From contig WTFX01000015.1 in NCBI GenBank assembly GCA_011523825.1, positions 1 through 64,000 on the forward strand: a stretch of DNA of 64,000 bases, given 5' to 3'. The notes under the pieces were generated by a model. The model was not told the origin of the DNA. It searched no databases and saw nothing but the letters and a program-made list of their open reading frames with translations. Positions 53,204-61,303 of this stretch are shown piece by piece (the stretch's first letter is position 1; every line of letters begins with the position of its first letter). The position numbers were made by a program, and so were the translations under genes. Origin of the DNA: Microthrixaceae bacterium. GTDB lineage: Bacteria > Actinomycetota > Acidimicrobiia > Acidimicrobiales > Poriferisodalaceae.

Positions 53204-53273
53204 CGCTGCCGCCGTGATGGACCGCACGCTGCCGCCGTGACCGGAGGCACTGTCCCGTACGCTGCCGCCGTGA
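53204..53273 (+). repeat. three imperfectly spaced 14-bp repeats at a translation start
   Basis: CGCTGCCGCCGTGA occurs at 53204-53217, 53227-53240 and 53260-53273. The last two copies are 33 bases apart, so both present an in-frame GTG (53237 and 53270) followed by T-G-G codons: the start of the methyltransferase gene has been duplicated. Confidence 0.85.
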
Positions 53274-54079
53274 CCGGCGGCGACGTGTACACCCACGGCC
53301 ATCAGCCCGCGGTGGTGGCTCAGCATGCGAGGCGTACCGCTGAGGACTGCGCGGCGTTCGCGCGTCACGTGATCGAGCCCGACTCCCGGATCCTCGATGT
53401 TGGCTGCGGTCCGGCCTCGATCACCGTAGGCCTGGCCCGATGGGCCCACAGCGGCCACGTCACCGGCATCGAGGTGACCGACGAGATCCTGGCGACAGCG
53501 GCGGCCACTGTGGCCGAAGCCGCCGTCGACAACATCACGCTGGCCAACGAGTCCGTGTACGAGCTGCCCTATGACGACGGTGCGTTCGACGTGGCGTATG
53601 CGCACCAGGTCTGCCAGCACCTGTCCGACCCGGTGGCGGCAATCTCCGAGATGGCTCGGGTGGTCCGTCCAGGCGGCTGGGTGGCAGTGCGCGACTCGGA
53701 CTACTCGACGATGCGGGGCTACCCCTCGAGCACCGAGATCACCCGCTGGCGGGACGTGTACCGGCAGGTCTGCCGCCACAACGACGCCGAACCCGATGCC
53801 GGCCGGCACCTGTTCGCGTGGTTCCGCGCTGCGGGCCTGCCCGAGGTGCAGATGTCGGCGTCGGTGTGGCAGTTCTGGACGCCCGAGACGCGGCGCAATT
53901 GGGGTTACTCGTGGGCCGATCGGTGCCTGAACACGAGCTTCGCTCGCCAAGCCGTCGACTACGGCTATGCGACGTCAGCCGAGATGGAACAGATTGCCGC
54001 CGGCTGGCGGGCGTGGGCCGATCATCCTGACGGCTACTTCCACTTCATTCACAGCGAGGCGCTGGCGCAGGTCGACTGA
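53270..54079 (+). CDS. SAM-dependent methyltransferase (class I)
   Basis: 269 aa. The SAM site is ILDVGCGPASITVGLARW near residue 44, with the acidic GIEVTDEIL strand, YELPYDDGAFDVAYAHQVCQHL and MARVVRPGGWVAVRD, as in the UbiE/Methyltransf_11 group. It is closest in pattern to small-molecule methyltransferases; the acceptor is unknown. GTG 53270 or the duplicated GTG 53237 could be the start; the second would add eleven residues. It is divergent from the coxL-like gene. Confidence 0.88.
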   Translation: MTGGDVYTHGHQPAVVAQHARRTAEDCAAFARHVIEPDSRILDVGCGPASITVGLARWAHSGHVTGIEVTDEILATAAATVAEAAVDNITLANESVYELPYDDGAFDVAYAHQVCQHLSDPVAAISEMARVVRPGGWVAVRDSDYSTMRGYPSSTEITRWRDVYRQVCRHNDAEPDAGRHLFAWFRAAGLPEVQMSASVWQFWTPETRRNWGYSWADRCLNTSFARQAVDYGYATSAEMEQIAAGWRAWADHPDGYFHFIHSEALAQVD

Positions 54080-54098
54080 GTCCGCAGCGGACTGCGTG

Positions 54099-55025
54099 CT
54101 ACCCGCCGCTTGGGTATGCCGTGAATGCCCTCTCCAGCTCACGGGCAGTGGGCGGGTCTGCGCCTGGACGGATGCACGTGAGTGCGGCTGCCGCGGCCGC
54201 ACGCTCTGCGATGTCTCGCCATTGCCTCAGTTCGAGAGCGGCGAACGTGTTCGGGTCGGCACCGAGCAGGCCCCACAGCGAGGCGAGCACTGAACCCACG
54301 AACGAGTCGCCGGCGCCGACAGTGTCAACGATGTCGACGTGCGGGGCAGTCACATCGAGCTGGCCCTCGGCTGTGTACACGGTGACGCCCCGGGCGCCGC
54401 GGGTGACGATCACCGTCGCGATGCGGCCGGCAAGCAGCTCTGCGGCGCAGTCCTCAGTGGCGCGCCCGGGCCAGATCCACTCCAGATCCTCATCGGAGGC
54501 TCGGTAGAGGTCGCAGACACCCGTCCAGCGCTCGTGGAAGCGGTCCCACCGATCTCGATTCTCGATGATCGCGGGCCGGACATTGGGGTCGAGCGAGACG
54601 AGGCCGTGATGACGTTCCGCCAGCGAAGCCAGCACGCCGGCGGTGCGCCCGCGGAACATGCCAAGCGTGCCGCCGTGCAGGATGTGAGGTCCGTCGCCGA
54701 CGGCCGCGAGGTCGACCGCCTCGAGGGCCGTATCGGCGGTGCTGTCTCCTTCGAAGCGGAACGACGGGTGCGGCGTCAAGCTGATGATCGCTCTCGCCGT
54801 GGGTTCCGTACCCCGCTCGCACGCTCGCAGGTCGACGCCGCTGCGTTGCAAATGGCGCCAGATGAGCTGGCCGGCGTCATCGGCGGACACCCGTCCCACG
54901 AATGCGCTGGGTGCTCCCAGACGCGCCGCGGCGATGGCGGCGTTCATCGGCCCGCCCCCAGGCACCGCTCGGGTTTCGTCACCGTCCAGCACATCGACCA
55001 GCGCCTCGCCGCAGCAGACGATCAT
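54099..55025 (-). CDS. PfkB-family sugar kinase (fructokinase-like)
   Basis: 308 aa. The N-terminal VCCGEALVDVL and GGGPMNAAIAAARLG, and the C-terminal signature DTVGAGDSFVGSVLASL with the catalytic Asp, define a ribokinase/fructokinase. The substrate is not certain; fructose is most common for this subtype. ATG 55025 is the only start that fits the fold, though the frame is open much further upstream. It converges on the methyltransferase gene with a 19-base gap. Confidence 0.9.
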   Translation of the reverse strand: MIVCCGEALVDVLDGDETRAVPGGGPMNAAIAAARLGAPSAFVGRVSADDAGQLIWRHLQRSGVDLRACERGTEPTARAIISLTPHPSFRFEGDSTADTALEAVDLAAVGDGPHILHGGTLGMFRGRTAGVLASLAERHHGLVSLDPNVRPAIIENRDRWDRFHERWTGVCDLYRASDEDLEWIWPGRATEDCAAELLAGRIATVIVTRGARGVTVYTAEGQLDVTAPHVDIVDTVGAGDSFVGSVLASLWGLLGADPNTFAALELRQWRDIAERAAAAAALTCIRPGADPPTARELERAFTAYPSGG

Positions 55026-55110
55026 CGGGCTGCTCTCGCCGTGCCGCGGTTGCGGTGTCGCAGTCCGCATGCCGCCCTCATGCCGTCGTCTCCACTGCCG
55101 CAGTCTCGCC

Positions 55111-55150
55111 TGCGGGCGCAGGCAGATGACGGCTGGGCGCTGCGCCCGCA
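55111..55150. promoter_or_regulatory. 10-bp inverted repeat upstream of the acyl-CoA ligase
   Basis: TGCGGGCGCA (55111-55120) and TGCGCCCGCA (55141-55150) are perfect inverted arms with a 20-base spacer, ending 12 bases before GTG 55163. They may be a regulator site or a structured element; the spacing of about three helical turns between arm centres suits a dimer binding one face. Confidence 0.35.
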
Positions 55151-55162
55151 AGACTGTCCGCC

Positions 55163-56758
55163 GTGGACAGCGCCATTCCCGACAATTACCCCGCCTTGGT
55201 CGAACGAGCAGCAGCAGCGTTCGGCGATACCGAGGCGATCCGCGATGGCGAGATGTCCATGACGTTCGCAGAGTTGGCCGAGCGCACCTCCGAGTGCGCA
55301 GCGGCGCTGGTGGCGAACGGCCTCGAACCGGGTGACGCCGTCGGCCTGTGGGCGCCGAACGCATGGGAGTGGGTGATTGCGGCCATGGGGACGCTGCGAG
55401 CGGGCGGCGTCATCGTGCCGGTCAACACGCGTTTCCGAGGCCGTGAGGCGGCATACGTGCTCGATCGGGCGCGGGCGAAGCTGCTCTTCACCGTGGTGGG
55501 GTTCCTCGGGTACGACTACGTGCGCGACCTCGAAGCCGCCGCGGCAGAGGGTCACACCGTGGGCTCCCTCGAGCGCACCGTGATCCTGCGCGGCGACACG
55601 CCGCCCGGCACCGTCGCATTCGACGACTTCCTCGCCACAGCGACACCTGAGGGCTACGCCGAAGCCGCTCGGCGCGCCGCGGCAGCCTCCGGCGATGATC
55701 TCGGCCTCGTGATGTTCACGTCGGGCACGACCGGCCTGCCCAAGGGCGTCATGATCCGGCCGGGGGCAATCATCCGGGGGTTCAGCCAGTACGCCGATGA
55801 GCTGGGCATGCGCCAGGGCGACCGCATGCTGGTCATCAACCCGTTCTTTCACGCGTTCGGGTTTTGCGGCTCCATCACGCCGTGCATCGTGCGCGGCGCC
55901 ACGATCCTGCCGCATCCGGTGTTCGACGTCGAAGAGGTGCTGGCTCGCATCGAGTCCGAGCGGGTCACCGTCCTGCCGGGACCGCCGGCGATCTTCCAGT
56001 CGATGGTGAACTTCGCGGGTCTCGACGACTACGACATCGCCAGCCTGCGCTCAGCGGTCACCGGGGCCGCCACGGTCCCCGTCGAGACCGTCGTTGCCAT
56101 GCGCGAGCGGCTGGGGTTCGAGACGGCGATCACCGCATTCGGCATGACGGAAACGCACGGCATCGCCACCATCTGCTCAGCAGGCGATCCTCCCGAGCTG
56201 GTGGCTTCCACGAGCGGGAAGGCGCTGCGGGGTATCGAGCTGAGAGTGGTGGACGACGACGGCGAAGACGTGCCGACCGGCGAGCCGGGGGAGCTGCTGG
56301 TGCGTGGGTACTGCGTGACATCGGGATATCTCGACGACCCAGAACAGACGGCCAAGGCCATCGACCCCGACGGCTGGCTTCATACCGGCGACATCTGCGT
56401 GATGAACGAGCTCGGCTACATCGACATCACCGACCGCAAGAAGGACATGTACATCAACGGCGGCTTCAACGTGTATCCCGCCGAGGTGGAGAACGTCATG
56501 TCTGAGCATCCGCTGATCGGACAGGTGGCCATCGTCGGGGTGCCAGACGACCGGCTCGGCGAGGCAGGAGCGGCATTCGTGGTGCCCTCGCCTTCGGGAG
56601 CGCCCGACGCCGACGAGCTGCGTGCGTGGTGCCGCGAACAGATGGCCAACTACAAGGTGCCTCGCCATTTCTGGAACGTGGAGGCACTGCCGCTGAACCC
56701 GTCCAACAAGGTGCTCAAAACTGAGCTGCGTGATTGGGCCGCTGATCGGTTGGCCTGA
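55163..56758 (+). CDS. fatty-acid/carboxylic acid CoA ligase (FadD-like)
   Basis: 531 aa, AMP-forming ANL enzyme. The P-loop MFTSGTTGLPKGVM is near residue 190, FGMTETHG near 327, GWLHTGDIC near 405, DRKKDMYINGGFNVYPAEVE near 425 and the C-terminal catalytic Lys in NKVLKTELRDW. The sequence is of the FadD3/FadD17 sort, which in mycobacteria activates sterol-ring or medium-chain acids; the actual substrate is unknown. GTG 55163 is the start; there is no good ribosome site. Confidence 0.92.
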   Translation: MDSAIPDNYPALVERAAAAFGDTEAIRDGEMSMTFAELAERTSECAAALVANGLEPGDAVGLWAPNAWEWVIAAMGTLRAGGVIVPVNTRFRGREAAYVLDRARAKLLFTVVGFLGYDYVRDLEAAAAEGHTVGSLERTVILRGDTPPGTVAFDDFLATATPEGYAEAARRAAAASGDDLGLVMFTSGTTGLPKGVMIRPGAIIRGFSQYADELGMRQGDRMLVINPFFHAFGFCGSITPCIVRGATILPHPVFDVEEVLARIESERVTVLPGPPAIFQSMVNFAGLDDYDIASLRSAVTGAATVPVETVVAMRERLGFETAITAFGMTETHGIATICSAGDPPELVASTSGKALRGIELRVVDDDGEDVPTGEPGELLVRGYCVTSGYLDDPEQTAKAIDPDGWLHTGDICVMNELGYIDITDRKKDMYINGGFNVYPAEVENVMSEHPLIGQVAIVGVPDDRLGEAGAAFVVPSPSGAPDADELRAWCREQMANYKVPRHFWNVEALPLNPSNKVLKTELRDWAADRLA

Positions 56759-56761
56759 AGA

Positions 56762-57361
56762 TCAGTCCTGTTTCGTCTTGCCGGCGGCCTTCTGATTCTT
56801 CTTCCAGATGCGAACTTCGGCGAGGGCATCGGGACCGTCGATGTCGGCAACTGAACGCGGGTGGCGGTCGGCGAACGGGCCAGCCACAGCCTTCCAGCCG
56901 CGGGGCGCAACGCCGAATCGCTTGGCAAGGATCGCCACGAAGATCTTGGCCTTCTCGTCTCCGTAGCCGGGCATTGCCCGCAGCCGGTCATACAGCGCTT
57001 TGCCGCTGCGCACATCGGCCCAGACAGCACCCGCGTCGCCGTCGTAGTGCTCGACGAGGTGGCGGGCCAACTGGCCGCAGCGCTTCGCCATTGATCCGGG
57101 AAAGCGATGCAGCGCCGGCTTTTCCTTGAAGGCCGCCTCCAGCTCGCCGGGATCCATCTCGGCAATGGCGGTGGCGGAGAAGCGGTCACCGAGCCGCTCG
57201 GCAAGCAGTGCCGGCCCTTTGAAGGCTTTTTCCATTGGGATCTGCTGGTCCAGCATCATCCCGAGCAGCAGTGCGAACGGGTCGTCCAGCACCAGCTGAT
57301 CGGCCACCGGATCGCCTGTGACCGCCAGCGTTCCTCGTTCCGAACCGGTGCTGCTCGCCAT
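56762..57361 (-). CDS. HhH-GPD base excision repair DNA glycosylase-like protein
   Basis: 199 aa. Annotated in actinobacteria as HhH-GPD-type base excision repair protein. The helix-hairpin-helix is MPGYGDEKAKIFVAILAKRFG near residue 127, after LLLGMMLDQQIPMEKAF. The usual catalytic Asp of the HhH-GPD family is not clear after the hairpin, and no iron-sulfur cysteines are present, so activity is uncertain. ATG 57361 lies 8 bases after TAGCGT. It converges on fadD with a 3-base gap. Confidence 0.85.
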   Translation of the reverse strand: MASSTGSERGTLAVTGDPVADQLVLDDPFALLLGMMLDQQIPMEKAFKGPALLAERLGDRFSATAIAEMDPGELEAAFKEKPALHRFPGSMAKRCGQLARHLVEHYDGDAGAVWADVRSGKALYDRLRAMPGYGDEKAKIFVAILAKRFGVAPRGWKAVAGPFADRHPRSVADIDGPDALAEVRIWKKNQKAAGKTKQD

Positions 57362-57369
57362 AGCGCCGC

Positions 57370-57375
57370 ACGCTA
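57370..57375 (-). promoter_or_regulatory. -10 box for the HhH-GPD gene
   Basis: TAGCGT on the minus strand, 8 bases before ATG 57361. Confidence 0.45.
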
Positions 57376-57425
57376 GCGCCACCGAATTCGAGCGGCAGTA
57401 TCGCCACGCGACCACGGCGACCAGA

Positions 57426-57911
57426 ATGCTGCGAATGGATGAGTGCGTGTTCTGCCGGATCGTGGCTGGTGCTGAGCCGTGCCACCTCGTCTACGAGGAC
57501 GAACACCATCTCGGCTTCTTGGACATCTTCCCCAATACCGAAGCGTTCAGCGTGGTGATCGCCAAGCAGCATCTCCCGAGCGATATTTCACGCGCCAGCA
57601 GTCAGGCGGCAGCGGGACTGTTCGAGGCAACCCGTCACGTCGCGGCCAAGATCGCCGATGCGTACGACGACGTCGACCGTTGTGGGATCGTGTTCGAGGG
57701 GATGATGATCGACCATCTGCATGCCAAGGTCATCCCGCTGCACCAGACAGCGGATGTGCGGCCTGGTCCCGAGCCGGAGACGACGGCTCGCAGCCACCAG
57801 TACTTTGAGGCATATCCCGGCTATGTGACCACCGAGATCGCAGCCGGCCGGGCAGACGAAAGTCACTTGGCTGCGGTTGCCGCCAAGATCAATTCGCAAG
57901 GCAAGCACTGA
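57426..57911 (+). CDS. HIT-family protein with H-x-H-x-K variant triad
   Basis: 161 aa. The HIT start is DECVFCRIVAGAEPCHLVYED, with C-x2-C as in zinc-binding HIT proteins, then FLDIFPNTEAFSVVIAKQH. The triad motif reads DHLHAKVIPLH: the third His of H-x-H-x-H is replaced by Lys, although another His follows four residues later. A nucleotide-binding role is likely but standard hydrolase chemistry is doubtful. ATG 57426 or ATG 57435 may be used. Its stop overlaps the start of the next gene (TGATG). Confidence 0.82.
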   Translation: MLRMDECVFCRIVAGAEPCHLVYEDEHHLGFLDIFPNTEAFSVVIAKQHLPSDISRASSQAAAGLFEATRHVAAKIADAYDDVDRCGIVFEGMMIDHLHAKVIPLHQTADVRPGPEPETTARSHQYFEAYPGYVTTEIAAGRADESHLAAVAAKINSQGKH

Positions 57912-58900
57912 TGGGCGAAGCAGTTCCGTTTCCGCAGAAGCAGCCGCGGGGCTACGAGTGGCTGGACGGCGAGCCGGTGTTCGATCCCGAGCGGCATCTA
58001 CAGCTGGAAGAGCCCGCCGAGGTGCTGATGCTGGCCGATCTGGGCTACGACGCTGCCGAGATCGCCACGAAGGCCACGCCGGCGGCGCTGTCGTCGCCGT
58101 TCCGCATGCTCAGCGACGAGGGCGCGGCGATCATGCTGCGGACGGCCCGCCGCCTGCGGTGCTTCGCCCGCCCGGCGGGGGAACGGATCGAGCGCACGGT
58201 GCGCGGCGGCTGCTACCGCTCACGCTGGCTGCGCGACCTGTGCCTGAGTTCCGAGGTGACGGCGCATCTTGAGGCGATCTACGGCATCGAGATCGCACCG
58301 CACCCGATGCCGGTGCACCTCGGCCACCTCAACTACGAGCCGTCGCAGATCGACGTCGGCATCGACAAGTGGCATCACGACACGCTGCCGCTCGACTACG
58401 TACTGGCGGTGACTGATCCGGCCGAGGTCGCCGGCGGGCGCTTCGAGTGGTTCGAGGGGACCAAGCACGAAGCCGCTGCGCTGGCCGATGCCGGCGAGCC
58501 GGTGCCGGCAGAGCGCACGGTCGCTCCCGAATTCCCGAGACCCGGCTACGCCGTCGCACTGCACGGCGACATGGTGGTGCACCGCGCTGGCCCGCTCGAC
58601 GAGATGTGCGAGCGCATCTCGATGGTCAACGGCTACGTGTCGACCGGCGCCGCTGTCGACGAGCAGAGTCGCACCTCCGACCTGATCGGCGTCGACGACC
58701 CAGAGATGCTGTGGACCGAGTGGGCCAAGTTCGCGGCATGGCGGAGCAAGGACCGTCTGGCCCGTCTCATCGACGAGCTGGAGTTCACCTCCGACCGAGA
58801 TGCCGTCATCTCCCAGCTCGAAGACGCCATCGGCGATGCCCAGCGTGCCATCGACGAGATGCGCGCCGGTGAGAAGGGCCTGCTGCACTACGGCGGCTGA
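57911..58900 (+). CDS. 2OG/Fe(II) oxygenase-like protein, unknown substrate
   Basis: 329 aa. The metal site is suggested by KWHHDTLPLDYVLAVTD (H-x-D), and the distal His with cosubstrate Arg by GDMVVHRAGPL and ERISMVNGYV. A long N-terminal region (EVLMLADLGYDAAEIATKATPAALSS) precedes the barrel. Similar proteins are often named phytanoyl-CoA dioxygenase-like. The gene overlaps the HIT gene by one base, so they are co-translated; the functional link is unknown. Confidence 0.65.
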   Translation: MGEAVPFPQKQPRGYEWLDGEPVFDPERHLQLEEPAEVLMLADLGYDAAEIATKATPAALSSPFRMLSDEGAAIMLRTARRLRCFARPAGERIERTVRGGCYRSRWLRDLCLSSEVTAHLEAIYGIEIAPHPMPVHLGHLNYEPSQIDVGIDKWHHDTLPLDYVLAVTDPAEVAGGRFEWFEGTKHEAAALADAGEPVPAERTVAPEFPRPGYAVALHGDMVVHRAGPLDEMCERISMVNGYVSTGAAVDEQSRTSDLIGVDDPEMLWTEWAKFAAWRSKDRLARLIDELEFTSDRDAVISQLEDAIGDAQRAIDEMRAGEKGLLHYGG

Positions 58901-58982
58901 CCAGCAGCCTCGCTGTTCGAATCGCTGAACCCAGAAGCACACGGCGGCGCGCAATGAGCGGTTGATTTGCGATGCTGGCGTG

Positions 58983-60410
58983 ATGCAAACGCAGATGCTC
59001 ATTGGAGGCGATTGGCGGGGGGCAGCAGGCGGCGAGCTCATCGACGTCATCGACCCGGCCACTGGCGACACAGCTGCAGGCGTCGCGGCCGGAACACCGG
59101 CGGACGCAGTGGCCGCGTGCGATGCAGCCGCAGCAGCACAGCCTGGCTGGGCCGCAACGGCACCCAGGGTCAGGTCCGAGGTCCTGCGGGACGCTCACCG
59201 GATCCTCATTGAGCACACGGATGAACTGGCCGACCTCATCACGCTGGAGAACGGCAAGCCCCGCGTCGACGCCATCGGCGAGGTGGCCTACGCCGCGGAG
59301 TTCTTCCGCTGGAACGCTGAGGAGGCGGTGCGCATCCACGGCTCGATCAGCGTGGCCCCCTCGGGTGCCAACCGCATCATCACCCGTCATCCGCCCGTCG
59401 GCGTCGTGGCGATGATCACGCCGTGGAACTTCCCAGCGGCCATGATCACCCGCAAGCTCGCGCCGGCCCTCGCCGCGGGCAATGCGGTGGTCATCAAGCC
59501 GCCGCGGGAAGCGCCGCTCACCTCGCTGCGGGTAGCGGAGCTGCTGGGCGAAGCCGGCGTGCCGCCGGGCGTCGTCAACCTGGTGCCCACGGCCAACTCC
59601 GGGGCCTGGCTCGACGCCGTCGTGGACCACCCGGCGGTGCGCATGCTCTCGTTCACGGGCTCCACCGAAGTCGGACGGGTCTTGCTGAAGCGCTGCGCCG
59701 ACCGCGTGCTCAAGGTGGTGATGGAGCTGGGCGGCAACGCCCCGTTCATCGTGTTTGCCGATGCCGACCTCGAAGCTGCTACGGCCGGCGCCATGGTCGC
59801 CAAGATGCGCCACTCCGCCGAGACCTGCACGGCCGCCAACCGCTTCTTCGTGGAAGCGCCCGTTCACGACGAGTTCGTCGAACGGCTGGCGGCAGCCATG
59901 GGCGCCATGAAGGTCGGCAACGGCAGCGACCCCGAGGTCACCTGCGGCCCGATGATCAACGCCGCTTCGGTGGAGAACATCGACCGCCTGGTCCGCTCAG
60001 CGGTCGACGGGGGAGCGGCGGCGGTCACCGGCGGCTCTGTCATCAACGGCCCCGGTTTCTTCTATGAACCGACGGTGCTCGGCGGCGTGGAGCCGGATGC
60101 CCCCATCACCCGCGAGGAGATCTTCGGCCCCGTCGCGCCCATCTCCAGCTTCACCGATACCGACGCCATGATCGCCGCCGCCAACGACACCGAGATGGGC
60201 CTCATCGGCTACGTGTACACGCAGGACCTGGCCAGGGGCCTGGCGGTGAGCGAGCGCATCGAGGCCGGCATGATCGGCCTGAACCGTGGCGCAGTGTCAG
60301 ACCCCGCAGCGCCCTTCGGCGGCATGAAGCAGTCGGGCCTGGGCCGCGAGGGTGCCAGCGAGGGTATCTACGAGTTCTGCGAGACGCAGTACATCGCCGC
60401 CGAGTGGTAG
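58983..60410 (+). CDS. aldehyde dehydrogenase, succinate-semialdehyde type
   Basis: 475-aa NAD(P)-dependent aldehyde dehydrogenase. The catalytic Cys is C282 in HSAETCTAANRFF and the general-base Glu is E248 in VVMELGGNAPFIVF; the cofactor site includes TPWNFPAAMITRKLAPALAAG. The closest family is GabD/succinate-semialdehyde dehydrogenase (AGNRFF or AANRFF after the Cys). The start is ATG 58983; further in-frame codons upstream lack homology. Confidence 0.92.
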   Translation: MQTQMLIGGDWRGAAGGELIDVIDPATGDTAAGVAAGTPADAVAACDAAAAAQPGWAATAPRVRSEVLRDAHRILIEHTDELADLITLENGKPRVDAIGEVAYAAEFFRWNAEEAVRIHGSISVAPSGANRIITRHPPVGVVAMITPWNFPAAMITRKLAPALAAGNAVVIKPPREAPLTSLRVAELLGEAGVPPGVVNLVPTANSGAWLDAVVDHPAVRMLSFTGSTEVGRVLLKRCADRVLKVVMELGGNAPFIVFADADLEAATAGAMVAKMRHSAETCTAANRFFVEAPVHDEFVERLAAAMGAMKVGNGSDPEVTCGPMINAASVENIDRLVRSAVDGGAAAVTGGSVINGPGFFYEPTVLGGVEPDAPITREEIFGPVAPISSFTDTDAMIAAANDTEMGLIGYVYTQDLARGLAVSERIEAGMIGLNRGAVSDPAAPFGGMKQSGLGREGASEGIYEFCETQYIAAEW

Positions 60411-60444
60411 GCGGCGCACGTCCGCGCCGGGACCGCGCGGGTGC

Positions 60445-61248
60445 TCAGTCGAGGAAGCTGGGATCTCGCTCGAGCACCTTGTCGTAGATCGGCTGGTAGC
60501 TGAACCAGCCGGCAAGCGGGCTGCCGGTCTGCGACGCCGTGAGCTTGGCGGATTCGTGGCGGATCGGGATCGGCGTGCCGGCCGCCTCGGCCAGCAGCTG
60601 GCTCTGGCAGGTGCGTTCCATGGTGATGAACCACCACGCAGCCTCGTCAACGGTCTGGCCGACCGTGAGCAGTCCGTGGTTCTGCAGGATGACGGCCTTG
60701 CAGCTGCCGAGCGCTTGCCCGATGCGCTTGCCTTCGGACGTATCGAGCACCACGCCGGTGAAGTCGTCGAACAGGGCGTGGTCTTCGTAGAAGGCGCACG
60801 CATCCTGGGTCAGCGGGTCGAGCAGGCGGCCCAGGCTGGACCACGACTTGCCATACAGCGAATGGGTGTGCGCTGCGGCGACCACGTCGGGTCGGGCCTT
60901 GTGTACCTCGCTGTGAATGGCGAAGGCAGCCTGGTTCAGCGGGTAGCGGCCTTCGATGATGTTGCCGTCGTGATCCACCAGCAGCAGATCGGACACCTTG
61001 ATCTGGCCGAAGCCGACGCCGAACGGATTGACCCAGAAATGATCAGTCAGTTCGGGGTCGCGTGCGGTCACATGGCCGGCCACACCCTCCTCGAAGCCGA
61101 ACAGCGAGAATGCCCGGTACACCGACGCCAAGCGCTCCTTGCGATGCTGCCGCTCGGCCTCGATCGTGTCGAAGCTCGGTGCCTGCGGCATCGGGATCTC
61201 GGTGAATGGATCTGCGGGGGAGTCGGCTGTCGTCGTCACGGCGATCAT
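60445..61248 (-). CDS. class II aldolase/adducin family protein
   Basis: 267 aa. A zinc-binding aldolase-type fold: ASVYRAFSLFGFEEGVAGHVTARDPELTDHFWVNPFG, the H-T-H of AAAHTHSLYGKSW, and the third His in ILQNHGLLTVGQTVDEAAWWF. Proteins with this exact pattern are often annotated as class II aldolase, but many are decarboxylases or unknown. The start is ATG 61248. It diverges from the CoA-transferase over a 55-base gap. Confidence 0.88.
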   Translation of the reverse strand: MIAVTTTADSPADPFTEIPMPQAPSFDTIEAERQHRKERLASVYRAFSLFGFEEGVAGHVTARDPELTDHFWVNPFGVGFGQIKVSDLLLVDHDGNIIEGRYPLNQAAFAIHSEVHKARPDVVAAAHTHSLYGKSWSSLGRLLDPLTQDACAFYEDHALFDDFTGVVLDTSEGKRIGQALGSCKAVILQNHGLLTVGQTVDEAAWWFITMERTCQSQLLAEAAGTPIPIRHESAKLTASQTGSPLAGWFSYQPIYDKVLERDPSFLD

Positions 61249-61290
61249 CGTACGGCGTTGAGTGCACGCCAGCCGGAGAACCGCGCCACC

Positions 61291-61296
61291 TACAGT
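61291..61296 (+). promoter_or_regulatory. -10 box for the CoA-transferase gene
   Basis: TACAGT ends 7 bases before GTG 61304, which favours that start over GTG 61262. Confidence 0.5.
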
Positions 61297-61303
61297 CATC
61301 CCG

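Noticed and set aside
58914..58923. GTTCGAATC resembling a tRNA T-loop
   Set aside because: The flanking bases do not form a T stem and no anticodon or acceptor arm is present.
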